From Caldifarciminota bacterium (GTDB lineage: Bacteria; Hydrothermota; Tepidihabitantia; SM23-42), in assembly GCA_016936155.1 (NCBI GenBank), contig JAFGPO010000097.1:1-32185 (forward strand): a stretch of DNA of 32,185 bases, written 5' to 3'. The position numbers were made by a program, and so were the translations under genes. Shown here in pieces: positions 16,150-24,881 of this stretch. Position 1 is the stretch's first letter, and each line of letters begins with the position of its first letter. The notes under the pieces are model-generated. The model did no database searches, was not told where the DNA came from, and saw only the letters and a program-made list of their open reading frames with translations.

Positions 16150-17393
16150 CGGAATACCTTTTTTAACGGCGAACGTTCATATTCGGCAAGGAGTAATAAA
16201 TAGATGCCGCTGCACAAAAGGATGATATTCGGGATCCACATCGCCCAAAAGGGTGAAAAGCCGCGCCGGTCCGCGAATTCTTCGCCCACAATCACGAGGA
16301 TATAGTAAAGAGAGAAAAGGAGGACACCAATAATGATCCCGGCAATGCCGCTCTTCTTGAAGAGATAGCCGAGCGGTGCACCCATTATGACAAAGAACAG
16401 GCAGGCGACGGCAAGCGAAAATTTTTTGTTGAGTTCAGTCTTGAGGCGCGCGATTTTGCGCGCTTTCCCGGTAAGTGTATTCAATTGCCTGTCGATCTTG
16501 AATCGTATCGTGCTCAATCGTCCCATGTCCTGGAACACGAACGCCTCGATCCCGGCAAGACCCGCTTCCTGGATCTCAATGCTGAGCTGTTGCACTTCTT
16601 TCTCAGTTTCTTTGATCTGCCGAAGGAGTCCCTGAACATTAAGCTCGTTTTGGTTCCGGTACGTGCGTTCTTCATGGATGACGTCAGTGCTTATTTCCAT
16701 GTTGATGATCTGTTTTGTGAAGTGGGTGCGCTGGTATTTGTCATTGTCGATAAGCTGGTGGAGTTCTCCATCATAGAGCACGAACTGCAGGATTCCTTCT
16801 TCTTCGAAATCCTTGAGATCGCCATGGGGCGCGGTCATCATGAGATTATTCCTGGTATCATAGATCGTGATATCAAATACTTTTGACCGTCCTTCATCCT
16901 TTTGCCCGATATAAACGGTGTAGCCGGGAAAGTCATCCGTGAACACACCTTCAGGAAGCCTGATCGCCGGACGCTTCCGCGATACATCGAGCATAAGATT
17001 GCGTAAGCGGTGGTTTGCCTCAGGAAGAAGTTGAGCGTTGAAAAAGATGAGCCCGATCGTGAATAGTCCGATGACGATCACCGGGGTCCTCATGATCGAA
17101 ACAAACGTCAACCCGCTGGTTTTCAACGCAAGTATCTCGTTGTCGTGGGAGAAGCGGCCGAACGTGACAACGATCGCGACGAGCACGGCCATGGGTGCGG
17201 TGTACGAAACGATCAGGGGAAGGGTATATATGAGGATCTCACCTACGATCAATGCGGGAAGTCCTTTTCGGACAAAAAGGTCGATAAGCCGGAATAGTTG
17301 ATCCATAAGGAGAATAAACGTCAGGGAAAAGACCGAGAACACAAACGGGGGTGTGAATTCCCGTAAAAAATAGCGGTCAATAATCTTAATCAA
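16146..17393 (-). CDS. lptF: LptF/LptG family permease (LptF-like) with coiled-coil insertion
   Basis: 415 aa, the same family and topology as the next gene. It shows N-terminal helices around FVFSVFSLTFILLMDQLF, the coupling segment HDNEILALKTSGLTF, and a C-terminal helix bundle with PLGYLFKKSGIAGIIIG. It is longer than the usual ~360 aa. The extra length is a charged, probably coiled-coil stretch (LLRQIKETEKEVQQLSIEIQ and onward) between the periplasmic domain and the last helices. Similar insertions are known in FCB-type LptF. It overlaps both neighbours (8 nt upstream, 4 nt downstream), so the pair is translationally coupled. Confidence 0.87.
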   Translation of the reverse strand: MIKIIDRYFLREFTPPFVFSVFSLTFILLMDQLFRLIDLFVRKGLPALIVGEILIYTLPLIVSYTAPMAVLVAIVVTFGRFSHDNEILALKTSGLTFVSIMRTPVIVIGLFTIGLIFFNAQLLPEANHRLRNLMLDVSRKRPAIRLPEGVFTDDFPGYTVYIGQKDEGRSKVFDITIYDTRNNLMMTAPHGDLKDFEEEGILQFVLYDGELHQLIDNDKYQRTHFTKQIINMEISTDVIHEERTYRNQNELNVQGLLRQIKETEKEVQQLSIEIQEAGLAGIEAFVFQDMGRLSTIRFKIDRQLNTLTGKARKIARLKTELNKKFSLAVACLFFVIMGAPLGYLFKKSGIAGIIIGVLLFSLYYILVIVGEEFADRRGFSPFWAMWIPNIILLCSGIYLLLLAEYERSPLKKVFR

Positions 17394-18147
17394 TATATCC
17401 TCGTTCCGTCATGATCTGGATCGCCCGTACTGCCATACTTACCGGTACGACCATGTCCGGGTCAATATCTCTCTGGTAGGTGAGGATCCCTGTATCGATG
17501 AGCCGCATGCAGGGGAGGTAGAGGAATGAACGTTCCGATATATGGGCGAGCGGGTAGAAGTGTTTCGGATATACGGGTTCAAGAAGATTGTCAAGGGTGA
17601 TAATGAAATTGCCGACCGTCATTGTATCCTGTTCGTAGTACAGACCATCAGGCGTGGATGGCAAATATCCTCTCACAACGGCGTGACGTACGGGATCATG
17701 CACAGCGGCAGTATGGGTTGCTCCCGCGCAGAGTCTGGCATACAGCTCACGGGTGAGCACATAGCGCGCATCGAGGATCGGTCTTACCGGATCCGGTGCC
17801 GATCCGTACAGATTGAAGAAACGATCATAGGCATTGTTCGTATCATAGTGCCGGAGCAGTGTTGTGTATACATGCGGATCCCTGGTTTCATGCTGGGCGA
17901 GCGTTTCCAATATCCCGATCTGTGCGGATTGGTCGCCCTGCCGGCGGTAACAATCGTAAAGAAAATAGAGAACAGTATCCGCTCCAGGATTTTTTTCAAG
18001 ATATCTATTAAAATAGAGGATCGCGTAATCAATATCTGCTTTCTGGTAGTGTGCGATCGCCTTTTCGAAGTCGTTACGCCGGTCAAAGATCGCTGCGCAC
18101 TGGAGGAAAACAAGGACTACTGTGAAAAGATAATAACGACGCGGCAT
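17386..18147 (-). CDS. exported TPR-like protein of unknown function
   Basis: 253 aa. The N terminus MPRRYYLFTVVLVFLQCAAIF is a signal or lipoprotein-like segment with a weak lipobox (LQC). Next comes a TPR-like helical pair (FEKAIAHYQKADIDYAILYFNRYLEKNPG). The last ~50 residues (RLIDTGILTYQRDIDPDMVVPVSMAVRAIQIM) have the spacing of an S-layer-homology-like unit, but this is a weak resemblance. The ORF overlaps the upstream gene by 31 nt and lptF by 8 nt, so it belongs to the envelope operon. No name can be given. Confidence 0.65.
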   Translation of the reverse strand: MPRRYYLFTVVLVFLQCAAIFDRRNDFEKAIAHYQKADIDYAILYFNRYLEKNPGADTVLYFLYDCYRRQGDQSAQIGILETLAQHETRDPHVYTTLLRHYDTNNAYDRFFNLYGSAPDPVRPILDARYVLTRELYARLCAGATHTAAVHDPVRHAVVRGYLPSTPDGLYYEQDTMTVGNFIITLDNLLEPVYPKHFYPLAHISERSFLYLPCMRLIDTGILTYQRDIDPDMVVPVSMAVRAIQIMTERGYID

Positions 18148-18905
18148 TCTTTAAGGAGCTGCACATTCTCTTTTGATCCATGGATGCGCTGGGCGTCAGC
18201 AATCGAGATCACGATATTCGTTTGTTTCGCACCGGTTATTCCAATTGCCGGTACAACGAGTGGTTTACGTCCAGCGCGGGGTGGAGTAAGATCCTTGTCA
18301 TTCGAATACTGTGCCAGACCCCATTCCGTGAGCGAGGATAAAGAGGCAAAGTCAGCCGAATACACTTCCTCATCCTCATCCGTGACGATCTTCGGAAACA
18401 AACAGGGTTTGATAGGGTAGCCGCGGCAGTCGAAAACGATACCGGTATAATCAGTTTTATCAATCTGCTGCGGAACGAGTTCTATCGTATCCTGAACCGG
18501 TCTGTTTTCCGGCCACTTCTGACCGCAGCACGGACAGAGCATTGGAACCACAAAGCGCACCGGGTGTTGTATCGGAAGGAGTAGGTGCATAATTTTGTCG
18601 GTCAGATCCAGTTGATGAATGTACTCGATACCTCCATCAGTCAAAAAATTCTGCTGGGTGCTCGTACAATTTGTAATGCACTTGATGATTACTTCGTCGC
18701 TCCCTTGATGGGAGGCGAGGTAGTCTTCAACGGTTCGGGTTTCATCATACTGTATCGTTAAAAGGGCGTTGAAAAGCAAGTCCGTGATGTCCGTTTTCTC
18801 GGTGGTCGTGACTTTTACTGTGAACCGTGTCCAGTCGAATTCAACCGGTGCAAGACCCGCGGGAAGAATCGAGCAAACAAGTGCGAAAAACGCGATTGTT
18901 TTCAT
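18117..18905 (-). CDS. secreted protein with LPP20-like C-terminal domain
   Basis: 262 aa from ATG 18905, chosen because AGGAGG lies just upstream and MKTIAFFALVCSILPAGLA is a good signal peptide; the longer track start (18968) has neither. The C-terminal ~110 residues (TGIVFDCRGYPIKPCLFPKI, then EDEEVYSADF, NPLV-like KPLVVPAIGITGAKQTNIVI, ISIADAQRI, ECRVVII) resemble a conserved secreted domain I associate from memory with LPP20/flagellar-assembly lipoproteins of deltaproteobacteria. A CPCC motif is present in the middle. It is the first gene of the operon that ends in lptF-lptG and is probably periplasmic. Confidence 0.72.
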   Translation of the reverse strand: MKTIAFFALVCSILPAGLAPVEFDWTRFTVKVTTTEKTDITDLLFNALLTIQYDETRTVEDYLASHQGSDEVIIKCITNCTSTQQNFLTDGGIEYIHQLDLTDKIMHLLLPIQHPVRFVVPMLCPCCGQKWPENRPVQDTIELVPQQIDKTDYTGIVFDCRGYPIKPCLFPKIVTDEDEEVYSADFASLSSLTEWGLAQYSNDKDLTPPRAGRKPLVVPAIGITGAKQTNIVISIADAQRIHGSKENVQLLKECRVVIIFSQ

Positions 18906-19107
18906 AAACCTCCTTTTCCAAAATGGATAGTAGTTGATGGATGTTAGAAGCTGGAACAAAATGCACACCCGCTATCAACCATATCCAGACCGTAGACGTC
19001 TCGTATTGACCAACGCTAGTCACCAGGATCTTAGTGTGTAATCGACCACGAAACGCTCGTGCTTCGGGTAGTTCTTAGTACCTAGTACCCAGTTCCTACT
19101 ACAACGA
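18906..19107. other. spacer downstream of tRNA-Gly
   Basis: Repetitive word-like sequence (TTAGTACCTAGTACCCAG) and a small inverted repeat CACGA-GCGTT-TCGTG on the minus strand. No separate promoter for the downstream operon is convincing, so read-through from the tRNA-Gly promoter is possible. Confidence 0.4.
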
Positions 19108-19179
19108 AGCGGGCGACGAGATTCGGACTCGCGACCCTCGGCTTGGGAAGCCGATGCTCTACCACTGAGCTACACCCGC
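19108..19179 (-). tRNA. tRNA-Gly (CCC)
   Basis: Minus strand GCGGGTGTAGCTCAGTGGTA begins the tRNA. The anticodon stem TCGGC/GCCGA closes loop TTCCCAA (anticodon CCC). The acceptor pairs with CGCCCGC, the discriminator is T, and CCA is not encoded. Confidence 0.96.
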
Positions 19180-19191
19180 ATGAGCAGCAGA

Positions 19192-19219
19192 ATTATAATA
19201 GAATCGCTATTGATGTCAA
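19192..19219 (-). promoter_or_regulatory. promoter of tRNA-Gly
   Basis: Minus strand TTGACA (19214-19219), 16-bp spacer, TATAAT (19192-19197). It lies back-to-back with the DUF3887-like gene promoter. Confidence 0.85.
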
Positions 19220-19246
19220 GGTATCAGGGGGATCACCCGAAAAGAG

Positions 19247-19274
19247 TTGACAGACACTGCGTGTTTACTATACT
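19247..19274 (+). promoter_or_regulatory. promoter of the DUF3887-like lipoprotein gene
   Basis: TTGACA (19247-19252), 16-bp spacer, TATACT (19269-19274). Unlike several neighbours, it drives a leader with a strong AGGAGG site. Confidence 0.8.
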
Positions 19275-19304
19275 CATACAGGAAGCATAACAGGAGGAAG
19301 GGAT

Positions 19305-19697
19305 ATGAAAATCGTTCAATCAGGTGTTGTATGTCTTCTTTTTTGCATCGCGTGCGGGGTACGTGAACAAGCAGAGGTGATCCCATCGATCGATCTTACA
19401 TCCAGGGCACAGGATTTCGTGACCATGCTTTCTCAAGGGGACTACATAGGGTGCGTTGCGACATTCGATGAAACGATGAAGACGGGACTGCCTGAACCAA
19501 AGTTGCAAGAAGCATGGAATACGATCCAGATACAGGTGGGGAATTTTGAGAAACAAATCGGACTGCGTCAGACCAGGGAAGCTGGGTATGAGGTCGTGTA
19601 TGTGACCTGTCAATTCGAAAAAGGAAAGATCGACGTCAAGGTCGTGTACAACGGAGCAGAAGAAGTGACCGGTTTGTGGTTCCGCCCTGCTCCTTAA
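19305..19697 (+). CDS. DUF3887-like lipoprotein
   Basis: 130 aa. The signal peptide MKIVQSGVVCLLFCIAC ends in a lipobox-like CIAC, so the mature protein probably starts with a lipidated Cys. The rest (RAQDFVTMLSQGDYIGCVATFDETMKTGL, KQIGLRQTREAGYEVVYVTCQFEKG, VVYNGAEEVTGLWFRP) has the NTF2-like pattern of DUF3887, which often sits before hydrolase domains in secreted proteins; here it stands alone. GGAGG lies upstream of the ATG. It is followed by the separate guaB promoter, so it is probably monocistronic. Function is unknown. Confidence 0.8.
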   Translation: MKIVQSGVVCLLFCIACGVREQAEVIPSIDLTSRAQDFVTMLSQGDYIGCVATFDETMKTGLPEPKLQEAWNTIQIQVGNFEKQIGLRQTREAGYEVVYVTCQFEKGKIDVKVVYNGAEEVTGLWFRPAP

Positions 19698-19712
19698 CCA
19701 CATTCATGATTC

Positions 19713-19740
19713 TTGACAGGTGAAAAAAAATCCTTATAAT
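19713..19740 (+). promoter_or_regulatory. promoter of guaB
   Basis: Consensus TTGACA (19713-19718) and TATAAT (19735-19740), 16-bp spacer. The ATG begins 6 nt after the -10 box, which predicts a leaderless transcript. Confidence 0.88.
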
Positions 19741-19745
19741 AGAAA

Positions 19746-21221
19746 ATGGAAAGTAAAAAAGTCGTAAAACTCAATGAAGGACTCACCTTTGATGACATTT
19801 TACTGATCCCTCAATATTCTGATACGCTGCCGCGTGCCTGCGACGTCGCGACCTATTTTTCGCGGCATATTAAGCTTGCAGTCCCGCTCGTAAGTGCGGC
19901 AATGGATACGGTGACCGATGCCTCCATGGCGATCGCAGTCGCCCAGGAGGGTGGCATCGGGGTGATCCATAAAAATATGTCGATCGATGCACAACAGATG
20001 CAGGCGCGTAAAGTCAAGCGGGCGGAAAGCGGTATGATACGTAATCCTATTACGATACAAGAGGATTCAACTGTGGGTGCGGCACGGGAACTCATGGATA
20101 AATATGGTATCTCAGGGGTGGTTGTGGTTGATGCGAAGGAACGGCTTGTGGGTATCCTGACCAACCGGGATATCATATTTGAGAATAATTTAAAGCGCAA
20201 AGTACAGGAGATCATGACCCATGAGAAACTCATCACTGCACCGGAAGGCACGAGTCTTGAACAGGCCCAGAACATACTGAAGAAGCACCGTATCGAGAAA
20301 TTGCCGATCATGAGCAAAAGCGGCAAACTTCGGGGACTCATAACCGTACGGGATATCATCAAGAAAATGGAGCACCCGCACGCGACCGTAGACAGAATGG
20401 GGAGACTCCGTTGTGCGGGCGCGATCGGGATCGACAAGCACACCATGGAGCGTGCGAAAGCACTCGTCGAGGCTGAGGTCGACGCATTGGTCATCGATAC
20501 CGCGCATGCACATTCCGCCGGGGTGATCGCAATGACAAAGAAGATCAAGCAGGCGTTTCCGAAAATAGAGCTCGTCGTGGGGAATGTCGGTACAGCAGAT
20601 GCTGTGCGCGCCCTGGTCAAACTCGATGTTGATGCGGTAAAAGTCGGTATTGGGCCGGGTTCGATCTGCACGACGCGGGTTATCGCCGGCATCGGCGTAC
20701 CCCAGATTACTGCGATCAGTGAATGCACCAGGGTCGCCGCGCAACATGGAATACCAATCATTGCGGATGGCGGTATTCGCTATTCCGGTGATATTGTGAA
20801 AGCGCTGGCGTGCGGCGCGGCGAGCGTTATGATCGGGAACCTCTTTGCCGGGACCGAGGAAAGCCCGGGCGAGAGGATTCTCCTTGAAGGGCGGCGCTAC
20901 AAAGAATACCGGGCAATGGGGTCTTTGAGTGCAATGCCCCGAGGATCTGCTGATCGGTATTTCCAGGAGGAATCCGCAAAAAAATTCGTCCCTGAAGGCG
21001 TTGAGGGTCGCGTGCCATACCGTGGTCTGGTCAAAGACGTGATCTTCCAACTGGTCGGCGGCCTGAAAGCAGGCATGGGTTACTGCGGGGCCAGGAGCAT
21101 CAAGGTATTGCAGAAGAAAGCCATGTTCATTCGTATCAGTCCAGCCGGCCTTCGGGAAAACCATCCACATGATATCACGATCACCAAAGAAGCACCGAAC
21201 TATGAGATCAGAGGAGTATAG
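19746..21221 (+). CDS. guaB: IMP dehydrogenase
   Basis: 491 aa, full length. It oxidises IMP to XMP, the committed step to GMP. The N-terminal barrel strand has [18 protein letters not shown]. Two CBS domains lie at about residues 96-208 ([38 protein letters not shown]). The catalytic barrel has [12 protein letters not shown] (Cys ~308), [25 protein letters not shown] and the active-site flap [10 protein letters not shown]...[10 protein letters not shown]. The start codon lies at the predicted transcription start. It overlaps the next gene by 20 nt. Confidence 0.98.
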   Translation: MESKKVVKLNEGLTFDDILLIPQYSDTLPRACDVATYFSRHIKLAVPLVSAAMDTVTDASMAIAVAQEGGIGVIHKNMSIDAQQMQARKVKRAESGMIRNPITIQEDSTVGAARELMDKYGISGVVVVDAKERLVGILTNRDIIFENNLKRKVQEIMTHEKLITAPEGTSLEQAQNILKKHRIEKLPIMSKSGKLRGLITVRDIIKKMEHPHATVDRMGRLRCAGAIGIDKHTMERAKALVEAEVDALVIDTAHAHSAGVIAMTKKIKQAFPKIELVVGNVGTADAVRALVKLDVDAVKVGIGPGSICTTRVIAGIGVPQITAISECTRVAAQHGIPIIADGGIRYSGDIVKALACGAASVMIGNLFAGTEESPGERILLEGRRYKEYRAMGSLSAMPRGSADRYFQEESAKKFVPEGVEGRVPYRGLVKDVIFQLVGGLKAGMGYCGARSIKVLQKKAMFIRISPAGLRENHPHDITITKEAPNYEIRGV

Positions 21222-21963
21222 TCAGCCCTTTACCACAATCGCTCCGTACTACGACACGCTCATGTCGTTTGTCAACTACCCTGCATGGGTGGAATATATC
21301 GAGCGGATCCTTGCTCTGTATGAACGGAATGACCGCCTTATTTTCGATCTTGCGTGCGGAACCGGCGTATGCCTTGAATTATGGTATGAACGTGGGTATC
21401 AGGTACTTGGTCTAGACCGGTCATTTACGATGCTTGAAGTGTGCCGCAATCGCTTGCAGAAGAAAAAGGGAGAGTCCGTGGCATTGATCAATGGAGATAT
21501 GCGCTGGCTCGCCCTGCATCGTGTATATCCTGTTATTACATGTTTATATGACAGTCTTAACTACCTCCTCAAGGAGGAAGAACTTGCAGCTTGTTTTAAG
21601 AACGTCCATAGAACACTGTCGGAAAAAGGGCTCTTTATTTTCGATATGAATACGATTCGCTGCCTGCGTGATGAGTGGGGTAATAACACCTACTACCGGC
21701 AGGATGAGAACATCAACTCCGTTTGGTCAAATCAGTTCGATGTGAAAAACAGCATTTCATCTCTGGAGTTGGTCCTGAAGATCAAACAGAACGGGGATTA
21801 CCACACGATCAGGGAATTCCACCAGGAACGCGGATATCCATTGTCCACCATCGCGCGTCTTCTTACGCGCGCAGGATTCACGTTCTCCTTGTACCGTCAT
21901 CTGACCTTTAATCCTGCATGGGAACAGGACTTGCGCATCATGGGTGTGGCAGAAAAATGCTGA
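21202..21963 (+). CDS. class I SAM-dependent methyltransferase
   Basis: 253 aa from ATG 21202, which lies inside the 3' end of guaB; the longer track start is less likely because [18 protein letters not shown] matches a normal methyltransferase N terminus. Motif I is IFDLACGTGVCLELW, the acidic loop after beta 2 is VLGLDRSFTMLEVC, motif II region LINGDMRWL, and ITCLYDSLNYLL is the post-II segment. Substrate is unknown. It overlaps the EndoQ-like gene by 7 nt, so guaB, the methyltransferase and EndoQ form one operon. Confidence 0.88.
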   Translation: MRSEEYSQPFTTIAPYYDTLMSFVNYPAWVEYIERILALYERNDRLIFDLACGTGVCLELWYERGYQVLGLDRSFTMLEVCRNRLQKKKGESVALINGDMRWLALHRVYPVITCLYDSLNYLLKEEELAACFKNVHRTLSEKGLFIFDMNTIRCLRDEWGNNTYYRQDENINSVWSNQFDVKNSISSLELVLKIKQNGDYHTIREFHQERGYPLSTIARLLTRAGFTFSLYRHLTFNPAWEQDLRIMGVAEKC

Positions 21964-23183
21964 TCGCTGACCTGCACATTCATTCCCGGTACTCGCGGGC
22001 AACATCGAAGGAAATGATCATTCCGAAGATCGCGGAATACGCCAAATTGAAGGGGATCGGTATGCTCGGTTCTGCCGATTTCACTCATCCGGAGTGGCTT
22101 CAGGAACTTAAAAAAGATCTCAAGGAAGCGGGAAACGGGGTATTCGAGTATGACGGCGTAAAATTCATTTTGAATGTCGAAGTCAATAACATTTACTCAC
22201 GAAACGGCAAAGGTCGCCGGATGCATAATATCATTTTTGCACCTGATTTCAATACCGTTGATAAAATAAACACCTACTTAGGTAAATACGGAAAACTGCA
22301 GTCGGACGGTCGACCGATCCTGACGTTCGATACATACGATATGTTCAAGGCGTTGCTCGATATATCCGAAGATATTTTCCTGATCCCGGCGCATATCTGG
22401 ACACCGTGGTATTCTTTGTTCGGCTCCAATTCGGGATTCGATACGATCGAAGAATGCTTTGGTGATCTCAGCGATGCGTTTTTCGCGGTCGAGACCGGTC
22501 TTTCCTCGGATCCTGCAATGAACTGGCGGCTTTCCGCGCTTGATAAATATACGCTCGTATCGAATTCCGATGCACACTCGCCGACGCGATTGGGTCGCGA
22601 GGCAAACGTATTCAAAAACGATCTCGATTATTATGGTCTGCGCGATGTCCTGAAGAACAAGGACCGGGAACAATTCTTATACACGATCGAATTCTATCCT
22701 GAGGAAGGGAAATATCATTACGATGGGCACCGCAAGTGTGATGTGCGTCTTGCACCGCAGGAGGCCCGGTTCAACAATAATATATGTCCAGTATGCTCGC
22801 GAACCCTGACCATCGGAGTTCTGCACCGCATTGAGGTGTTGGCAGACCGGGAGGAAGGAACCACTCCCCAGGGAGTTATACCCTACCGGAGTCTTATCCC
22901 GCTTGAGGAAGTCATTGCCGAGGCATTCGGCTGCGGGCGCGATACCGTCGCCGTGAAGAACGAATACCGGAAATTATGCGCGGAGTTCGGAAGTGAATTC
23001 GAGATCCTGTTGAACGTGCCGATAGAAACATTTAAAGGGAGCGTTCACGAGCGTATTGCGCTTGGCATCGACCGCATGCGCCGGGGTGATTGCATCATCA
23101 ATCCCGGTTATGACGGGGAGTTTGGCACGGTGCGTTTGTTTGAAGAGGAAAAGCCTAAGGAATCCCAGTTAGGTTTATTTTAA
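21957..23183 (+). CDS. endonuclease Q-like PHP-domain protein
   Basis: 408 aa from ATG 21957. The N-terminal PHP domain has LIADLHIHSRYSRATS (metal His ~7, 9), SADFTHPEW, NVEVNNIY, LIPAHIWTPW and SNSDAHSPTRLG. A zinc-binding segment (HRKCDVRL ... ICPVCSRTLTIGVLHR) and a C-terminal helical region follow. This order matches endonuclease Q, known from Thermococcales archaea and some bacteria, which cuts 5' of deaminated bases such as uracil and hypoxanthine. The extreme C terminus is QLGLF (404-408), a match to the bacterial beta-clamp-binding consensus. Its stop abuts the stop of the convergent gene. The activity is inferred from family resemblance. Confidence 0.85.
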   Translation: MLIADLHIHSRYSRATSKEMIIPKIAEYAKLKGIGMLGSADFTHPEWLQELKKDLKEAGNGVFEYDGVKFILNVEVNNIYSRNGKGRRMHNIIFAPDFNTVDKINTYLGKYGKLQSDGRPILTFDTYDMFKALLDISEDIFLIPAHIWTPWYSLFGSNSGFDTIEECFGDLSDAFFAVETGLSSDPAMNWRLSALDKYTLVSNSDAHSPTRLGREANVFKNDLDYYGLRDVLKNKDREQFLYTIEFYPEEGKYHYDGHRKCDVRLAPQEARFNNNICPVCSRTLTIGVLHRIEVLADREEGTTPQGVIPYRSLIPLEEVIAEAFGCGRDTVAVKNEYRKLCAEFGSEFEILLNVPIETFKGSVHERIALGIDRMRRGDCIINPGYDGEFGTVRLFEEEKPKESQLGLF

Positions 23184-23627
23184 CTACGGACCCATATCCA
23201 CGATCGTTATCGAGTAGGTGCTGCCCATGACCAAAAACGCGACGTATCCGATCGGCAATCCGCCGAAAAATATCCGCAAATAGTACGGTCCTTCGTCAAT
23301 ATCATCGTATACATCATGGACATAGCGAATGCTGCCTTGTCCGACCGTCTCGTCGAACCGGGCAAAGAGAAACGTATCCGTATAGAATAACTCATTATGG
23401 ATAAGCAGGGTGCGTTCAAATTCGTCGGCGAATTCGACCCTGAAGCGAAAACCGATCAGTGTTGAATCGATCGCGTGATAGATCCCGGTGACCAGTGAAT
23501 CATGCCAGAAGATGGGCGGCGGCGGGATGAAATCATCACTACCCATATCGAATATGTTATTGCGTTCACGGCAGGAGAACATGACCAGCATACAGAATCC
23601 CAGGAGAACTACGCGAGAGAGCTTCAC
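23184..23627 (-). CDS. small lipoprotein of unknown function
   Basis: 147 aa from GTG 23627, with GAGG about 8 nt upstream and 2 nt after the preceding stop; the longer track start lies in the upstream gene. VKLSRVVLLGFCMLVMFSC is a lipoprotein signal with lipobox MFSC, followed by a proline stretch (FIPPPPIFW). The rest looks beta-rich (SLVTGIYHAIDSTLIGFRFRVE, GSTYSITIVD) and may be an Ig-like or jellyroll fold, but no family is recognised. Confidence 0.65.
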   Translation of the reverse strand: MKLSRVVLLGFCMLVMFSCRERNNIFDMGSDDFIPPPPIFWHDSLVTGIYHAIDSTLIGFRFRVEFADEFERTLLIHNELFYTDTFLFARFDETVGQGSIRYVHDVYDDIDEGPYYLRIFFGGLPIGYVAFLVMGSTYSITIVDMGP

Positions 23628-23629
23628 GA

Positions 23630-24040
23630 TCAAAACCTCTTTGTGAGACCGAATGATATCGTGCCAGTGTGGGTATACTGAAGGTCGAGGGATGGCAGGG
23701 ATCCGACTGTTCTGTTTGAATCCATAAGTTTCGCGTAGTAATAGATCGTGCGCCCGATGAAGAACAGGGCGCCGAGTGCGCATACGTTGCGTATCCGGTC
23801 ATATTTTTCCATCTGTTCCCAGTAATGTAGGGCATCGGTCGTCGTTGCGCTGTTCTGGTAGCGGTCGTACGCATTATTACCTTTTTCCCAGTATATCCCT
23901 GCGGTAGCAATCAATCCGACGCTCAATAATCCATTGACCGCGATCTGTTTTTTATAGAGTTGTTGCTGAAAATGGGAGGATCCAGGGATGGAATCCGGTG
24001 TGCTCGTTGAACATACGAGGATTAAAATAATATGGCTCAT
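23630..24040 (-). CDS. small membrane protein of unknown function
   Basis: 136 aa with AAGGAGT before ATG 24040. The N terminus MSHIILILVCSTSTPDS is a signal-like segment. Two hydrophobic stretches follow (AVNGLLSVGLIATAGIYW and ALGALFFIGRTIYYYAKLM) separated by a charged helix (NNAYDRYQNSATTTDALHYW). The C terminus ends in aromatic Phe (TISFGLTKRF), as in many outer-membrane proteins. Probable partner of the next lipoprotein gene; no family assigned. Confidence 0.6.
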   Translation of the reverse strand: MSHIILILVCSTSTPDSIPGSSHFQQQLYKKQIAVNGLLSVGLIATAGIYWEKGNNAYDRYQNSATTTDALHYWEQMEKYDRIRNVCALGALFFIGRTIYYYAKLMDSNRTVGSLPSLDLQYTHTGTISFGLTKRF

Positions 24041-24057
24041 AGTACTCCTTGATCAAG

Positions 24058-24085
24058 AGTATATGTATTTCCGTATCCAAGGCAA
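24058..24085 (-). promoter_or_regulatory. promoter of the 24040/23627 gene pair
   Basis: Minus strand TTGCCT (24080-24085), 16-bp spacer, TATACT (24058-24063), followed by a leader with a Shine-Dalgarno. Confidence 0.65.
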
Positions 24086-24155
24086 GATGCAATATGACAG
24101 AAGTGTTCTCGGTGGAGGTATAGAAACGGAATATTCTATATACAATAGGAATATA

Positions 24156-24183
24156 TTGCCATAACCGCTTTATTATGTATAAT
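24156..24183 (+). promoter_or_regulatory. promoter of DUF554 gene
   Basis: TTGCCA (24156-24161), 16-bp spacer, TATAAT (24178-24183). GTG 24189 is 6 nt downstream. Confidence 0.72.
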
Positions 24184-24188
24184 CGAGC

Positions 24189-24881
24189 GTGATTGGCGTC
24201 ATTATGAATACCGTGCTCGTTATCATCGGCGGGTGCACAGGATTGCTCTTTCGAAAGGGGATCCCCGAGAAGATCAAGCGGATCATTATGACCGGTCTCG
24301 GTTTGTTTACCTGTATTCTCGGCATCAAGATGGGCCTGGAAATGCAGCAGGTTTTAGTTGTCGTGTTGAGTATCGTCGCCGGCGGGGCGATCGGTCAGGT
24401 ATTGAGGATCGAGGAAAATATCAAGGCATTAGGCGAGAGAATACGTGTTCTGATGAGGTTACACGAAGAAGGTTCGTTCTCGGAAGGATTTGTTTTTTCA
24501 AGTTTGCTCTTCTGTGTCGGCCCGATGACAATCCTCGGCTGCATCCAGGCGGGGGTTGAGGGCGATCCGGAATTGCTTTTCATCAAATCGATCATGGACG
24601 GGGTGTCCGCAATAATCCTTGCATCCGCGCTGGGCATGGGCGTATTACTTTCCGCAGTCACCGTACTTATCCTGCAGGGAACGCTTGTCCTCCTTGCACA
24701 ACAGTTCACCTTCCTCACCCAGTCATTATACATCGGTGATTTTACCAGTGTCGGAGGCATCATCATCTTCGGGATCGGCATCAAGCTGCTCGGGATCAAG
24801 AAATTGAAAGCCGGAAATTTCCTGCCTGCTTTGGTGCTCGTGGTGCTGTTTACGTTCCTCGCGACATTGATACGTACATAA
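24189..24881 (+). CDS. DUF554 family membrane protein
   Basis: 230 aa from GTG 24189 or 225 aa from ATG 24204; the first would be leaderless. It has about six or seven hydrophobic segments (VLVIIGGCTGLLF, MTGLGLFTCILGIKMGL, VLVVVLSIVAGGAIGQVL, FVFSSLLFCVGPMTILGCIQAG, ALGMGVLLSAVTVLIL, GNFLPALVLVVLF). The family signature FCVGPMTILGCIQ...GD and the repeated glycine-rich helices mark DUF554/YdfK-type proteins, which may be transporters. Function is unknown. No close operon partner; the btuB leader follows. Confidence 0.88.
   Translation: MIGVIMNTVLVIIGGCTGLLFRKGIPEKIKRIIMTGLGLFTCILGIKMGLEMQQVLVVVLSIVAGGAIGQVLRIEENIKALGERIRVLMRLHEEGSFSEGFVFSSLLFCVGPMTILGCIQAGVEGDPELLFIKSIMDGVSAIILASALGMGVLLSAVTVLILQGTLVLLAQQFTFLTQSLYIGDFTSVGGIIIFGIGIKLLGIKKLKAGNFLPALVLVVLFTFLATLIRT

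Noticed and set aside
17542-18420. 292-aa plus-strand ORF
   Set aside because: Antisense shadow of the two exported-protein genes, whose signal peptides and operon overlaps support the minus strand.
19853-21170. 302-aa and 326-aa minus-strand ORFs
   Set aside because: Both are shadows of guaB, which is full length and has all motifs.
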